Source of the DNA: Pseudoxanthomonas winnipegensis
GTDB lineage: Bacteria; Pseudomonadota; Gammaproteobacteria; Xanthomonadales; Xanthomonadaceae
DNA: 64,000 bases
Direction of reading: 5' to 3'
Assembly (NCBI RefSeq): GCF_004283755.1
Contig: NZ_SHMH01000003.1
Coordinates: 310,001-374,000, forward strand
Shown: in pieces, positions 1 to 7,563 of the stretch
Layout: each line of letters begins with the position of its first letter
Numbering within the stretch: the first letter of the stretch is position 1
The notes under the pieces: generated by a model
What the model was told of the DNA's origin: nothing
Database searches by the model: none
Seen by the model: the letters and a program-made list of their open reading frames with translations, nothing else
Made by a program: the position numbers and the translations under genes

Positions 1-903
1 ACGCCAAGCTTCTACGTCAGCCCAGCCAAGGGCTTTGCGCACTGCTTTGGATGCGGTGCGCACCACGATGCCATCGGCTTCCTGATGGCGTACGAAAGCC
101 TGTCCTTCCCCCAGGCGTGCGGGCGATTGGGCAACCGCGAGTTCGCGCCAGCGCGGGGCATCGCGCCCCCCGAGTCGACGGCCGCAAAGCCAGCGGCGGG
201 AATGTGGCGGCCGGTGCTGCCGGTGCCGGCCGGCATCCCGGATCTGTTCCGCGATGACAGCGGCTGGACAGTGCCGCTGTGGAACCCGAAACGGGACAAG
301 TGGTCGCGCTTCAAGCCCACGCGCGCCGATGCCTATCGGCATCACGACGGCCGGTTGCTGGGCTACGTGCTGCGCTGCGAGTTCGACGACGGCAAGATCA
401 CGCCTACGGTGACGTGGTGCGTGGGGCCCGATGGCGCGCAGACTTGGTGCATCAACCACTTCCCCAAGCCACGGCCGCTGTGCGGCCTTGATGAGCTGGC
501 AACGCGGCCTGACGCGCCGGTACTGCTAAGCGAGGGCGAGAAATGTCGCGCGGCCTGCGCTGGCGCGCTGCCGATGTACGTCAGCGTGACCTGGCCGGGC
601 GGTGGCAAGGGGGTGTCCTACGTGGACTGGAGTCCACTGGCTGGGCGCGATGTCGTGCTGTGGCCCGACGCCGATGAGCCCGGGCAGCAGGCGATGTTCG
701 GCTGGCGGGACGTGCCCGGGCATTTCCACATGGGCGTTGCGCAGTACCTGCACCGCATCGGCGTCAAGTCGATGCGGGCCATCGACACCGAGGGCCAGCC
801 GAAAGGCTGGGATATCGCGGACGCGATCGATGAAGGGTGGACGCCCAAGCAGTTGGCCAGCTGGGCGGCGACGCGCGTCCAGCAGATCGAGGTTGGAGCA
901 TGA
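1..903 (+). CDS. Phage DnaG-type primase, 5' end outside window
   Basis: The frame is open from the first base, so the start is upstream; 300 residues are visible. The first of them carry the second half of a CHC2 zinc finger (HCFGCGAHHD, visible residues 14-23), the DNA-reading module of DnaG primases. A toprim-like part follows, with the metal-binding Glu in LLSEGEK and an Asp-x-Asp pair in WPDADEPG. The protein would lay RNA primers for phage replication. It ends in an ATGA overlap with a VapE-type helicase gene, so the two are probably co-translated as a primase-helicase pair. The motif assignment is direct; the exact primase family cannot be settled without the missing N terminus. Confidence 0.85.
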   Translation, partial: TPSFYVSPAKGFAHCFGCGAHHDAIGFLMAYESLSFPQACGRLGNREFAPARGIAPPESTAAKPAAGMWRPVLPVPAGIPDLFRDDSGWTVPLWNPKRDKWSRFKPTRADAYRHHDGRLLGYVLRCEFDDGKITPTVTWCVGPDGAQTWCINHFPKPRPLCGLDELATRPDAPVLLSEGEKCRAACAGALPMYVSVTWPGGGKGVSYVDWSPLAGRDVVLWPDADEPGQQAMFGWRDVPGHFHMGVAQYLHRIGVKSMRAIDTEGQPKGWDIADAIDEGWTPKQLASWAATRVQQIEVGA

Positions 904-2303
904 GCAAGCAGGGGAAGTTGCGCGTGGTCGACGGTGGCGCTTCGCCTCCGCCTGACAGCGAGAGCTGGAAGGAGCAGTTGACGTTCAACCGTGACGGCAA
1001 CGTCGAGGGCACGCTGCACAACCTGATCCTGATCTTCGACAACGACAAGCGCCTGGCGAAGCTTTGGTGGCTCAACGACAGCAGCAACCAGATCGAGCTG
1101 ACGCGAGACCCACCGTGGAGCGGTGGCAAGCGGACCGAGTTCATCGACTCGGACGCCTACGAACTGGCAGCGTGGCTGCAGCACCCGAAGAACTACAACG
1201 CCAAATGCAGCGACGAGGCTGTTCTAAAAAGCGTCATCGCGGTGGCGCGCCGCTATCGGAGGCACCCAATTCGCGATTACCTCCATTCACTGGTTTGGGA
1301 TGGACAGCCACGCGTCGAGGCGATGCTTGTGGAGATGTTCGGCGCCGCAGACACGACCTACAGCAGGCGCGCAGCGCAATGCTTCGCGGTCAGCGCGGTG
1401 GCCCGCATCCTGTGGGAGGACCCCAAGCAGCCTCACGTCGGCGCGCAGGTGGATTTCATGCTGGTACTGGAAGGCGAGCAGGGAAAGCGCAAGTCCAGCA
1501 GCCTGCGCGCGATCTTCGGCAGTGAGTGGTTTGTCGAAACCAGCGAATCACCCAGCGGCAAAGACTTCTATCAGGTGATCCAAGGCGCTTGGGGCGTCGA
1601 GATCGGCGAGATGGACAGCTTCAGCAAAGGTGATGTGACCAGCGTCAAGACAGCTATCACCCGACGTGTCGACAAGTTTCGTGCGCCCTATGAGCGCGTT
1701 CCGCGAAGCTACCGGCGCGAGTGCGTTTTCGCGGGCACCACGAACGAGCATCAGTACCTGCGCGACCCGACTGGCGGCCGGCGCTTCCTGCCGGTGCGCA
1801 CTGATGGCGAGGCGCGCATCGAGGCGATCAAAGCGGCGCGGGATCAGCTGTGGGCCGAGGCGGTGCAGATGTTCCTCGCTGGCTTCGAGTGGTGGCTGCT
1901 GCCAGAGGACGCAGCCGAGCAACAGGCCGCGCGGTACGTGGGCGACAGCTGGGAGGGCAGGGTAGAGCGATGGGTCGACGTACGCAGCGACCCGGGCAAG
2001 TATCCAGACAGGGTGCCGGTGACCACCATGAGGCCTGGCGCAGCCGGGGACGAGGTGCTGACCTGGTGCACCACCGACGAGGTGTTGGTGCATGCCATCG
2101 GGCTTGACCCCGGTAAGCACGGCAAGCCCGAACAGATGCGGGTGGCCAACATTCTCAAGACCTTGGGATGGGAGACCGTGCGACGTAGGTGGCCGGACGG
2201 CGGGCGCGAGCCCAGGTGGTTTCGCGTGGGCTTCGACGTGGATGGGTGGATGAGTGAGTCCAAGCGCAAGCAGTTGGAGGCGGTCGATGACGTGCCCTTC
2301 TGA
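900..2303 (+). CDS. VapE-family (virulence-associated E) phage helicase/ATPase
   Basis: The 467-residue protein has a P-loop GEQGKRKSS (residues 192-200) and a Walker-B-like VEIGEMDSF, the layout of the VapE/DUF3987 family of superfamily 3-like phage replication ATPases. A WxGxPR segment near residue 137 and the FAGTTNEHQYLRDPTGGRRF stretch are also typical of that family. It probably unwinds DNA next to the upstream primase. The ATG at 900 overlaps the primase stop (ATGA) and is preferred over an in-frame codon at 837, which lies inside the primase gene. The family call is solid; the helicase role is inferred from family knowledge and from the neighbour. Confidence 0.85.
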   Translation: MSKQGKLRVVDGGASPPPDSESWKEQLTFNRDGNVEGTLHNLILIFDNDKRLAKLWWLNDSSNQIELTRDPPWSGGKRTEFIDSDAYELAAWLQHPKNYNAKCSDEAVLKSVIAVARRYRRHPIRDYLHSLVWDGQPRVEAMLVEMFGAADTTYSRRAAQCFAVSAVARILWEDPKQPHVGAQVDFMLVLEGEQGKRKSSSLRAIFGSEWFVETSESPSGKDFYQVIQGAWGVEIGEMDSFSKGDVTSVKTAITRRVDKFRAPYERVPRSYRRECVFAGTTNEHQYLRDPTGGRRFLPVRTDGEARIEAIKAARDQLWAEAVQMFLAGFEWWLLPEDAAEQQAARYVGDSWEGRVERWVDVRSDPGKYPDRVPVTTMRPGAAGDEVLTWCTTDEVLVHAIGLDPGKHGKPEQMRVANILKTLGWETVRRRWPDGGREPRWFRVGFDVDGWMSESKRKQLEAVDDVPF

Positions 2304-2321
2304 CCGCTGGCCTCCGGTGCT

Positions 2322-2549
2322 GTCCAGACCGTCCAGACCGTCCAAACCTGCTGTCCAGACCTTCAGCCAAGCATGGCGGGCCTGTCCACACCGTCCAGAC
2401 CTTTCGCGCGCGCACATGGGAATCTGCAACTCAACACATTTAAAGAATTCCTCAAAAAGGTGTGGACAGAGTGGACAGAGTGGACAGCCAAGTAGCGGCG
2501 CGCGTTCCAGCTGTCCACACCTCGCCCCTGGGGTCCGGACGGTGTGGAC
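2322..2549 (+). repeat. 9-bp iteron-like array in two orientations around an AT-rich core
   Basis: GTCCAGACC-type units sit at 2322, 2331, 2340, 2353, 2384 (GTCCACACC) and 2393, several of them exactly 9 bp apart. After an AT-rich stretch (about 2430-2458) the same motif appears in inverse form as GGTGTGGAC/AGAGTGGAC at 2459, 2468 and 2477, again 9 bp apart. A further facing pair lies at 2513-2521 and 2541-2549. The array follows directly on the primase and helicase genes. Directly repeated iterons flanking an AT-rich core are how initiator-dependent origins look, so an origin of phage replication is a reasonable inference. No open frame with coding character crosses it. Confidence 0.7.
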
Positions 2550-2666
2550 GACCCGATCTCACCTCATGTTTCACGGGAATCGTGGAACTTTCGGGTCCTC
2601 CCAGCGGGGTGCCCGGCTGCGGGTAATTCGGACCCCATTTTTCGTGCATCTTCGGTTCTGCCGTTT

Positions 2667-2682
2667 GGTTCCGCGTGGAACA
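2667..2682 (+). promoter_or_regulatory. parS-like palindrome
   Basis: GGTTCCGCGTGGAACA matches the Pseudomonas-type chromosomal parS sequence TGTTCCACGTGGAACA at 14 of 16 positions. A looser half-site, TGTTTCACG, begins near 2567. It lies 12 bp before the start of the small terminase gene, so it could instead be an operator or part of a packaging site. Confidence 0.35.
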
Positions 2683-2693
2683 TTGGGGGCGCT

Positions 2694-3266
2694 GTGAGTT
2701 CCGAAGCGACCATGACCGTTGCCGAATTCGCCGTCCACCGCGGTTGCAGCGACAGCTACATCCGGCGGATGCGCCGCCAGGGCAAGCTGGTGATGTCGGC
2801 CGACGGTAAGCTGATCCGCGTGGCGGCCAGCGATGCGCTGCTGGATGACGTGACCGACCCGGTGCGCGGCGGCGACCGTTCCGCTGGCGCGGAGGTGCCA
2901 CGCCAGCCGCTGCCCACCTATGCGATACCGCTGGATGCCATCAGCACCCAAGAGGCTGTGCGCCGCGAACGGCTGGCGCGGGCGCGGACGGCCGAGCTGG
3001 AGCTGGGCGAGTTGTCCAAGGAGCTGATCCGGGCCAAGGAGGCCGAGCGCGCCGTTTTCACCCTGGTGCGCCAGGCGCTCAACGCGATGATGGGCATGCC
3101 CAGCCGCTTGCGCGCTACCGTCGCGGCCGAGAGCGATCCGCGCGCCTGCGAGGCGCTGATGGAGGCCGAGGTGAGGCGCATCGCCGACGACATGCGCCGC
3201 GGCGCCCGCACGCTGCTGGAAGACCGGCGCGAAGCTGCCGCTGACGCGGAGGTGGATGCCGCATGA
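2694..3266 (+). CDS. Phage terminase small subunit (Nu1/DUF1441-like)
   Basis: The 190-residue protein starts with a helix-turn-helix of the MerR/Nu1 kind (TVAEFAVHRGCSDSYIRRMRRQ, about residues 8-29) and continues as a charged helical region with many Arg and Glu, the usual make-up of small terminase subunits that recognise the packaging site. The GTG at 2694 is chosen because GGGGG lies about six bases upstream; an ATG at 2712 is the alternative. It overlaps the large subunit gene by ATGA, and that neighbour is the main reason for the call. The DNA-binding role is inferred from the fold and position. Confidence 0.75.
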   Translation: MSSEATMTVAEFAVHRGCSDSYIRRMRRQGKLVMSADGKLIRVAASDALLDDVTDPVRGGDRSAGAEVPRQPLPTYAIPLDAISTQEAVRRERLARARTAELELGELSKELIRAKEAERAVFTLVRQALNAMMGMPSRLRATVAAESDPRACEALMEAEVRRIADDMRRGARTLLEDRREAAADAEVDAA

Positions 3267-5335
3267 GCCTGGACACGGTCATCTACGACGTCGATCTGGC
3301 CGAGGCACGCGAAGTGGTCGCCAGCGCGTGGGAGCGGGGCTGGCAGCTTCCCCCGCGCATGACCGTCAGCCAGTGGGCCGACACCTACCGGATCATCGCC
3401 AAGGGCGCGGGTGCAGAGCCCGGCCCCTGGCGCACCGCGCGCAACCCCATCCTGCGCGAGATCATGGATTGCCTGTCCGATCACTCGCCGGTGCGTGTGG
3501 TGGACTTCATGAAGTCCGCCCAAATCGGCGCCACTGAGATCGGCATCAACTGGACCTGTTACGTCATCGACCGCGGCGCGGACTCCATGATCGTGGCCCA
3601 GCCGGTGAAAGACCTGGCGCGCAGCTGGGCGGCGTCCAAGTTCGACCCTGCGGTGATGGAGATGCCGGGCCTGCTGTCCAAGCTCGATACCGACAACACC
3701 CTGGAGAAGCGCTATCCCGGCGGCACCATGTGGGTGATCTGGGCCAACTCGTCCAAGCAGCTGCGCCAGCGCACCGCGCGTTACATCTTCGAGGACGAGG
3801 TGGACGAGTATCCGCGCGACGTGGGTGGTCAGGGGCCGGCCGACCAGCAGCTGGAGGCACGCGCCATGTCCTACGGCGATCGCGCCAAGCTCTACCGGGC
3901 CTGCACGCCCACCATCGCCGGTGCCAGCGCGATTGAGACCGGACACGCGGCAGGGGACATGTGCGTCTACGTGGTCCAGTGCCCACACTGCGGCGCCGAG
4001 CAGACGCTGGACGAAGAGCGGCTGCAGCCCAACGGCACCTTCGCCTGCGCGGCCCACGGCTGTGTGATCGAGGAGCATCACAAGGACACGATGCTGCCCG
4101 AGCGCGGCTACGGCGGGACCGCCTACTGGAAGCCGACCAACCCCAACGCGGACCCGTTCCACCGCAGCTTCCACGCCTGGGCCGCCTACGCACCGCTGGG
4201 CCTGGGCCTGAGCTGGAAGGACATCGCCGACAAGCGCGCCGAGGCGCAGCGCGACCCTGCCAAGATGCCGGGCTTCCGCAACCTGGTGCTGGGCCTGCCG
4301 CACGAGGGCGAGCGCAGCCGCCAGGACGCCGACGTCGTTGCCGGCCTGGCCGAGCCCGGCGTGCACCGCGGCCACGTGCCTCGCGGCGGCCTGGTGCTGA
4401 CTGCGGGCGTCGACTTCGGCCACGACCGCGCCGAGGTCCAGATCATCGCCACCGGTCGCGGCCAGCGCCGCTGGGTGGTCGATTACCTCGTGGTGGACCT
4501 GGACCCAACGCGACTAGAGACCTACGTCACGCTGGACGAGGTGCTGCTGGGCACCTGGAAGAGCTGCGCGGGCGTGGACATGGCCATCACCGCCGTCGCG
4601 GTGGACGGCGGCAACTGGACAGAGACCGTCGCCCAGTTCGTCAAGGCCAAGGTCGCCACCAGCGGTGGCGTGCGCGCCATCGAGACCCGCAGCGGCTTCC
4701 AGATGCAGACCGTCTACCTGGTGCGCGGCCGCGCTGAGCGGCGCAGCGAGCGCGCCGTCTACCGGCCGTCCAAGACCGAAGTAGGGCAGGGCGAGAAGAC
4801 GCTGGCCCGCAGCGTCGGCGTGTGGGGCGTCGGCGGCTCGGTGCTCAAGACCATGGTGTACGGCTGGCTGACGGCGGCCGTGGCCGCCCGTGCCGCGGCC
4901 AGCGAGGCGGGCGAGCCCGAAGACTTGGCTACGCGCATGCTCCGCTTCCCGGGCGGTCGTGGCGACGAGGTCCACGACCCGCTCAACCCCGACGTGGGCG
5001 CCATGCCCCCTGGCTACTACAAGGGCCTCACCGTCGAGTTCTACGACGCCGACAGCGGCTACTGGATCCGTCCCAAGGGGGCGGCCAACGAGCCGCTGGA
5101 CACCATCGTCTACGCCATCTGGGCCTCCCTGGCGCCGGCGGTGAAGGCCGACATGGTGCGCGAGTCCCAGTGGGAGGCGCTGGAGGCCCGCTTCCAGCCG
5201 CCAGAGGACCTGTTCAATCCAGCGCCGCAGGCGCTGCCGCCACCGGCCGCTCAAGCCACCCCGCATCCGCCGGTGACTACCTCCGCGCCCCCGCAGCGCA
5301 GCAGTATCGCCACGCGCGACGGGTGGGGCCTGTGA
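3263..5335 (+). CDS. Phage terminase large subunit (GpA family)
   Basis: At 690 residues it has the length and motifs of lambda gpA-type terminases: the early MTVSQWADTYR segment, a Walker-A-like MKSAQIGATE (about residues 83-92), a Walker-B-like YIFEDEVDEYPRD, a zinc-ribbon-like CPHCG segment, and a nuclease part beginning at AGVDFGHDRAEVQ with the likely metal-binding Asp384. It packages DNA into the prohead by ATP hydrolysis and cuts concatemers. The proline- and alanine-rich tail (last 40 residues) is probably flexible. The gene overlaps the next one (GTG at 5332), so packaging and the following regulator are co-translated. Confidence 0.95.
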   Translation: MSLDTVIYDVDLAEAREVVASAWERGWQLPPRMTVSQWADTYRIIAKGAGAEPGPWRTARNPILREIMDCLSDHSPVRVVDFMKSAQIGATEIGINWTCYVIDRGADSMIVAQPVKDLARSWAASKFDPAVMEMPGLLSKLDTDNTLEKRYPGGTMWVIWANSSKQLRQRTARYIFEDEVDEYPRDVGGQGPADQQLEARAMSYGDRAKLYRACTPTIAGASAIETGHAAGDMCVYVVQCPHCGAEQTLDEERLQPNGTFACAAHGCVIEEHHKDTMLPERGYGGTAYWKPTNPNADPFHRSFHAWAAYAPLGLGLSWKDIADKRAEAQRDPAKMPGFRNLVLGLPHEGERSRQDADVVAGLAEPGVHRGHVPRGGLVLTAGVDFGHDRAEVQIIATGRGQRRWVVDYLVVDLDPTRLETYVTLDEVLLGTWKSCAGVDMAITAVAVDGGNWTETVAQFVKAKVATSGGVRAIETRSGFQMQTVYLVRGRAERRSERAVYRPSKTEVGQGEKTLARSVGVWGVGGSVLKTMVYGWLTAAVAARAAASEAGEPEDLATRMLRFPGGRGDEVHDPLNPDVGAMPPGYYKGLTVEFYDADSGYWIRPKGAANEPLDTIVYAIWASLAPAVKADMVRESQWEALEARFQPPEDLFNPAPQALPPPAAQATPHPPVTTSAPPQRSSIATRDGWGL

Positions 5336-5670
5336 GCGCGCCCAAGCGCCGCAGCGTGGGCGCCGACGACCTGCGCGAGCAGATGACCGAAGCGCTGCTG
5401 CGCGATGTCGGCATCAGCGAGCGAATGTCCGCGCCCATCGTCGATGCCGTCATGCGGTGCTTCGCCGGCCAGCAGCCGTATTTCCCCAGTGGAGAGCGGA
5501 CCTACCCGCTGCTGCAGATCCGCGCCGCCCTGCAGTCCGGCCGCACCGTCAAGCAGGTTTGCGACGACTTCCGCATCTCGCGCCGCCAGCTCTACCGCCT
5601 GTTCCCTGGTGGCCTGCCTGCTGCTGAGCGGTGGTGGCGGGATGGCGGCAACGACCCGGCCTGCAAATGA
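5332..5670 (+). CDS. Mor/C-like transcription activator
   Basis: The 112-residue protein resembles the Mu Mor family: a helical dimerisation-like region, then GQQPYFPSGERTYPLLQIRAAL, then a C-terminal helix-turn-helix VKQVCDDFRISRRQLYRLF. Mor and C proteins switch on middle or late transcription by recruiting RNA polymerase. The GTG start overlaps the large terminase stop. A Mor-like activator inside the late gene order of a lambda-like phage is unusual; it may drive the structural genes that begin at 9470. Family membership is judged from motif order only. Confidence 0.65.
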   Translation: MSAPKRRSVGADDLREQMTEALLRDVGISERMSAPIVDAVMRCFAGQQPYFPSGERTYPLLQIRAALQSGRTVKQVCDDFRISRRQLYRLFPGGLPAAERWWRDGGNDPACK

Positions 5671-5752
5671 GAGGACCAACTCAATGATCATCGAACGCAC
5701 CTACAGCGCAGGCACCTTGCGCATCGCAACCCCGGAGGGGAGCGGCGAGCCT

Positions 5753-6067
5753 TCAGTGAGAAGTGTGGCTATGGCCCAGCTTCTTGCCGAGGAAGTCGCG
5801 CAGGGCAGTGACCTGAGCGGGTTCCAATTCAAAGGGGATCCAGCCAAAGCCCTCGTGTCGGAGCCACACGCGGAGGCCGCCATTTGCGCGACTGCGGATG
5901 CGGAATGAGGCGTTTGGCTGCGGCAGAAATTCGCCTTCAGCCGGTGGTTCTGTTGGTACTTCCGGCATCATGCCCGATCGTGCCGCGGCCAGTTCGCTCA
6001 GCAGACCTTCGATCTCGGTTGCGCTGAACTCGCCATCGATCTTGATAGTGGTTTTGGAGGTGGTCAT
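5753..6067 (-). CDS. Hypothetical phage protein
   Basis: No known family is recognised. The 104-residue product starts MTTSKTTIKIDGEFSATEIE, has a helical LLSELAAARSGMMPEVP stretch, a proline-rich linker, and an aromatic C-terminal half (GGLRVWLRHEGFGWIPFELEP) that reads as a small folded domain. Composition is balanced and looks coding. Its start codon overlaps head-to-head with that of the plus-strand gene at 6066, and no clear ribosome binding site precedes it. A competing plus-strand frame of 74 codons (5684-5908), with a fair Shine-Dalgarno, lies antisense to it; the two are unlikely to be both real. Confidence 0.5.
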   Translation of the reverse strand: MTTSKTTIKIDGEFSATEIEGLLSELAAARSGMMPEVPTEPPAEGEFLPQPNASFRIRSRANGGLRVWLRHEGFGWIPFELEPAQVTALRDFLGKKLGHSHTSH

Positions 6068-6254
6068 GGGTAATGTCGTTAAGGGGTTGGCATGGCTTTC
6101 TAGGATGTTGGCTCATGTCCTCGGGGTGCTGGAGCCTTTCCTGGGCTTGGTCATCGGCGTCATCCTTGTGGTGGTGGTCACCCACTGTACCTACGACTGG
6201 CGGCACAGCCACCGGCTGGAATGGCAGGCGCCAATCAAGGTGGTGCCGCGGTGA
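6066..6254 (+). CDS. Small membrane protein
   Basis: The 62-residue product starts at an ATG with a GGAGGT box five bases upstream, the best ribosome binding site in this part of the prophage. One long hydrophobic stretch (about residues 16-42, VLGVLEPFLGLVIGVILVVVV) is a clear membrane segment, followed by a short basic tail. Its stop overlaps the GTG of the next gene (GTGA). The function is not known. Being between terminase and antirepressor genes it could be cargo (superinfection exclusion or an extra holin), but that is only a guess from size and topology. Confidence 0.55.
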   Translation: MGNVVKGLAWLSRMLAHVLGVLEPFLGLVIGVILVVVVTHCTYDWRHSHRLEWQAPIKVVPR

Positions 6255-6445
6255 TCCGTGCGCGCCTGGCGTTGCTGAAGTTCCGGCTGCTGCGCCTGCG
6301 CCTGGGCCTGAAGATCGCCGTGCAGGCGCGCCAGTGCAGACGGCTGGGCATCGAGGAGCCCAAGGCGCTGCGCGAGGATCGGCGGCGCGCGGCATTCGTG
6401 GACCAGTTCTTCGAGCGGAGCAAGCGCTGGAGGCGGGCAGGCTAG
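6251..6445 (+). CDS. Small arginine-rich hypothetical protein
   Basis: A 64-residue, strongly basic product (RARLALLKFRLLRLRLGLK at the start, many Arg later, ending SKRWRRAG). The GTG start is coupled to the membrane-protein gene through GTGA, and the stop interlocks with the stop of the converging minus-strand gene (CTAG, 6442-6445). It may form one amphipathic helix and bind nucleic acid or membrane, but nothing specific is recognised. Confidence 0.45.
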   Translation: MIRARLALLKFRLLRLRLGLKIAVQARQCRRLGIEEPKALREDRRRAAFVDQFFERSKRWRRAG

Positions 6446-6663
6446 CCGCCCAGCAGCGCGCCGAAGATGCCCAGGACGGCGAGGCAGCCGGTCAGTTCGT
6501 TGTCCTTCTTGTGTGCGGCAGCGGCGCCCTTGGGAAACGCTGCTGCCGCCTCGGCCCGGCACTTGTTGACGAACTTGTTGAAATAGCGACCATGCCCGCG
6601 CGATTTGGTGCGGCTGATCAGGTAGGCGAGGTGCTGGCGGTAGTTCTGCTCGTTGTCTTCCAT
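6442..6663 (-). CDS. Small hypothetical protein with C-terminal hydrophobic segment
   Basis: The 73-residue product begins MEDNEQNYRQHLAYLISRTKSRGHGRYFNKFVNKC and ends in a hydrophobic, glycine-rich segment (CLAVLGIFGALLGG). The ATG at 6663 has an AAGGG box at good distance; an in-frame GTG lies six bases further upstream. It is the last of three minus-strand genes (zinc-ribbon protein, lipoprotein, this one) that point against the phage late genes, an arrangement typical of prophage cargo expressed from its own promoter. No family recognised. Confidence 0.6.
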   Translation of the reverse strand: MEDNEQNYRQHLAYLISRTKSRGHGRYFNKFVNKCRAEAAAAFPKGAAAAHKKDNELTGCLAVLGIFGALLGG

Positions 6664-6672
6664 GGGCACCCT

Positions 6673-7113
6673 TTATTTTCCGTTGCACTTATTGCTTCCA
6701 TCCAGCCAGCCGCGGATGCCTTGACTCGTGTAATACACGTACCGGTCACCATTACCTTGGATAACAATGTGAGAGCCTGTGCCGAGCTGGGAGATGGTTA
6801 CAGTCCTTGGAATTTTGCTGTCCGAGTCTGGCTTGGCGCCAGTAACTCCAACGAAATATAGCTCGATGCGCCCTTGTTTTGCCTGCGTGTCCAAGTCCGA
6901 TTGGATGTCGAATCCGTTACCGAATATGCCAATCACTCGATAGCAGGCGCGCATCTGGCGTGCCACTATTCGGTAGGCTTCGTCGTAGGCTACGTGGGAG
7001 TCGAGTTCGACATGCGTTTGCCCTTTGAGATTGGCCGGCACGCTGGCGCAGCTGGCCAGCATCAGAGTTGCCAGCGAGGTGATTGCGTAGCGAATTTGTC
7101 TTCTCCTGGTCAT
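6673..7113 (-). CDS. Prophage-encoded lipoprotein, hypothetical
   Basis: The 146-residue precursor has a basic N terminus, a hydrophobic core and a lipobox with Cys22 (LMLASCAS), so it should be lipidated and held in the outer or inner membrane on the periplasmic side. The mature part contains MRACYRVIGIFGNGFDIQ and GDRYVYYTSQGIRGWLDGSNKC, with paired cysteines that could form disulfides. It lies nine bases upstream of the 73-residue gene and three bases downstream of the zinc-ribbon gene, all on the minus strand, which suggests one small operon. As cargo, a lipoprotein may alter the host surface; that role is inference. Confidence 0.75.
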   Translation of the reverse strand: MTRRRQIRYAITSLATLMLASCASVPANLKGQTHVELDSHVAYDEAYRIVARQMRACYRVIGIFGNGFDIQSDLDTQAKQGRIELYFVGVTGAKPDSDSKIPRTVTISQLGTGSHIVIQGNGDRYVYYTSQGIRGWLDGSNKCNGK

Positions 7114-7116
7114 GGC

Positions 7117-7485
7117 TTACGGGTCTCGCCCGTACTTCTGCTTGAAGTCGGATTCCATTTTTTCGCAGGCCGAGGCAATAAATCTTTTGCTCGCCGGATC
7201 GAGAGACTTCTTTCCGTATTCTTCCCAGCAAACGTCGATCGTCGCGCGATCGTCGGCCTCTGGTCGATGTTGGCTGCTCGCGTATACGATCAAAATCACC
7301 GAGAAGAGAAGCGCGAGGCCACTCAGTACAAGTGCGGCCTTGAGATAGCTGACTCCACCTTCAGGAAGGGGGGCGCGGGCAGCTGCTGCCGAAGGAATCC
7401 GCTCAATGGGAGCGCCGCAGTGCGGGCAAGCGTGAGCAAGGCTGCTGATTTCTTTCCCGCATTCGCGGCACGGCATGAGCGCCAT
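7117..7485 (-). CDS. Zinc-ribbon membrane protein, hypothetical
   Basis: The 122-residue product starts MALMPCRECGKEISSLAHAC and continues PHCGAP, a four-cysteine zinc ribbon (CxxC...CxxC) at the N terminus. A single membrane segment follows (ALVLSGLALLFSVILIVYA, about residues 50-68), then a C-terminal domain with cysteines (DVCWEEYGKKSL...ASACEKMESDFKQKYGR). AGGGGAAGTGAC just upstream supports the ATG at 7485. It leads the minus-strand cargo operon. The topology suggests a cytoplasmic zinc ribbon and a periplasmic tail. Similar proteins occur in many prophages, but their function is unknown. Confidence 0.75.
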   Translation of the reverse strand: MALMPCRECGKEISSLAHACPHCGAPIERIPSAAAARAPLPEGGVSYLKAALVLSGLALLFSVILIVYASSQHRPEADDRATIDVCWEEYGKKSLDPASKRFIASACEKMESDFKQKYGRDP

Positions 7486-7563
7486 GTCACTTCCCCTGTG
7501 ATTTCCCCGGGCCGGATATTGACACAGCGTGGCGCGTGGCGCACATTCCGCGTCGCAGCGGCC

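Noticed and set aside
2322-2401. Possible CRISPR array
   Set aside because: Units are 9 bases with almost no spacers; there are no cas genes nearby. Iteron-like repeats explain it better.
5684-5908. Plus-strand frame of 74 codons with AGAGGA upstream
   Set aside because: The ribosome binding site is fair, but the second half looks unstructured and it lies antisense to a better-balanced minus-strand frame; kept only as an alternative.
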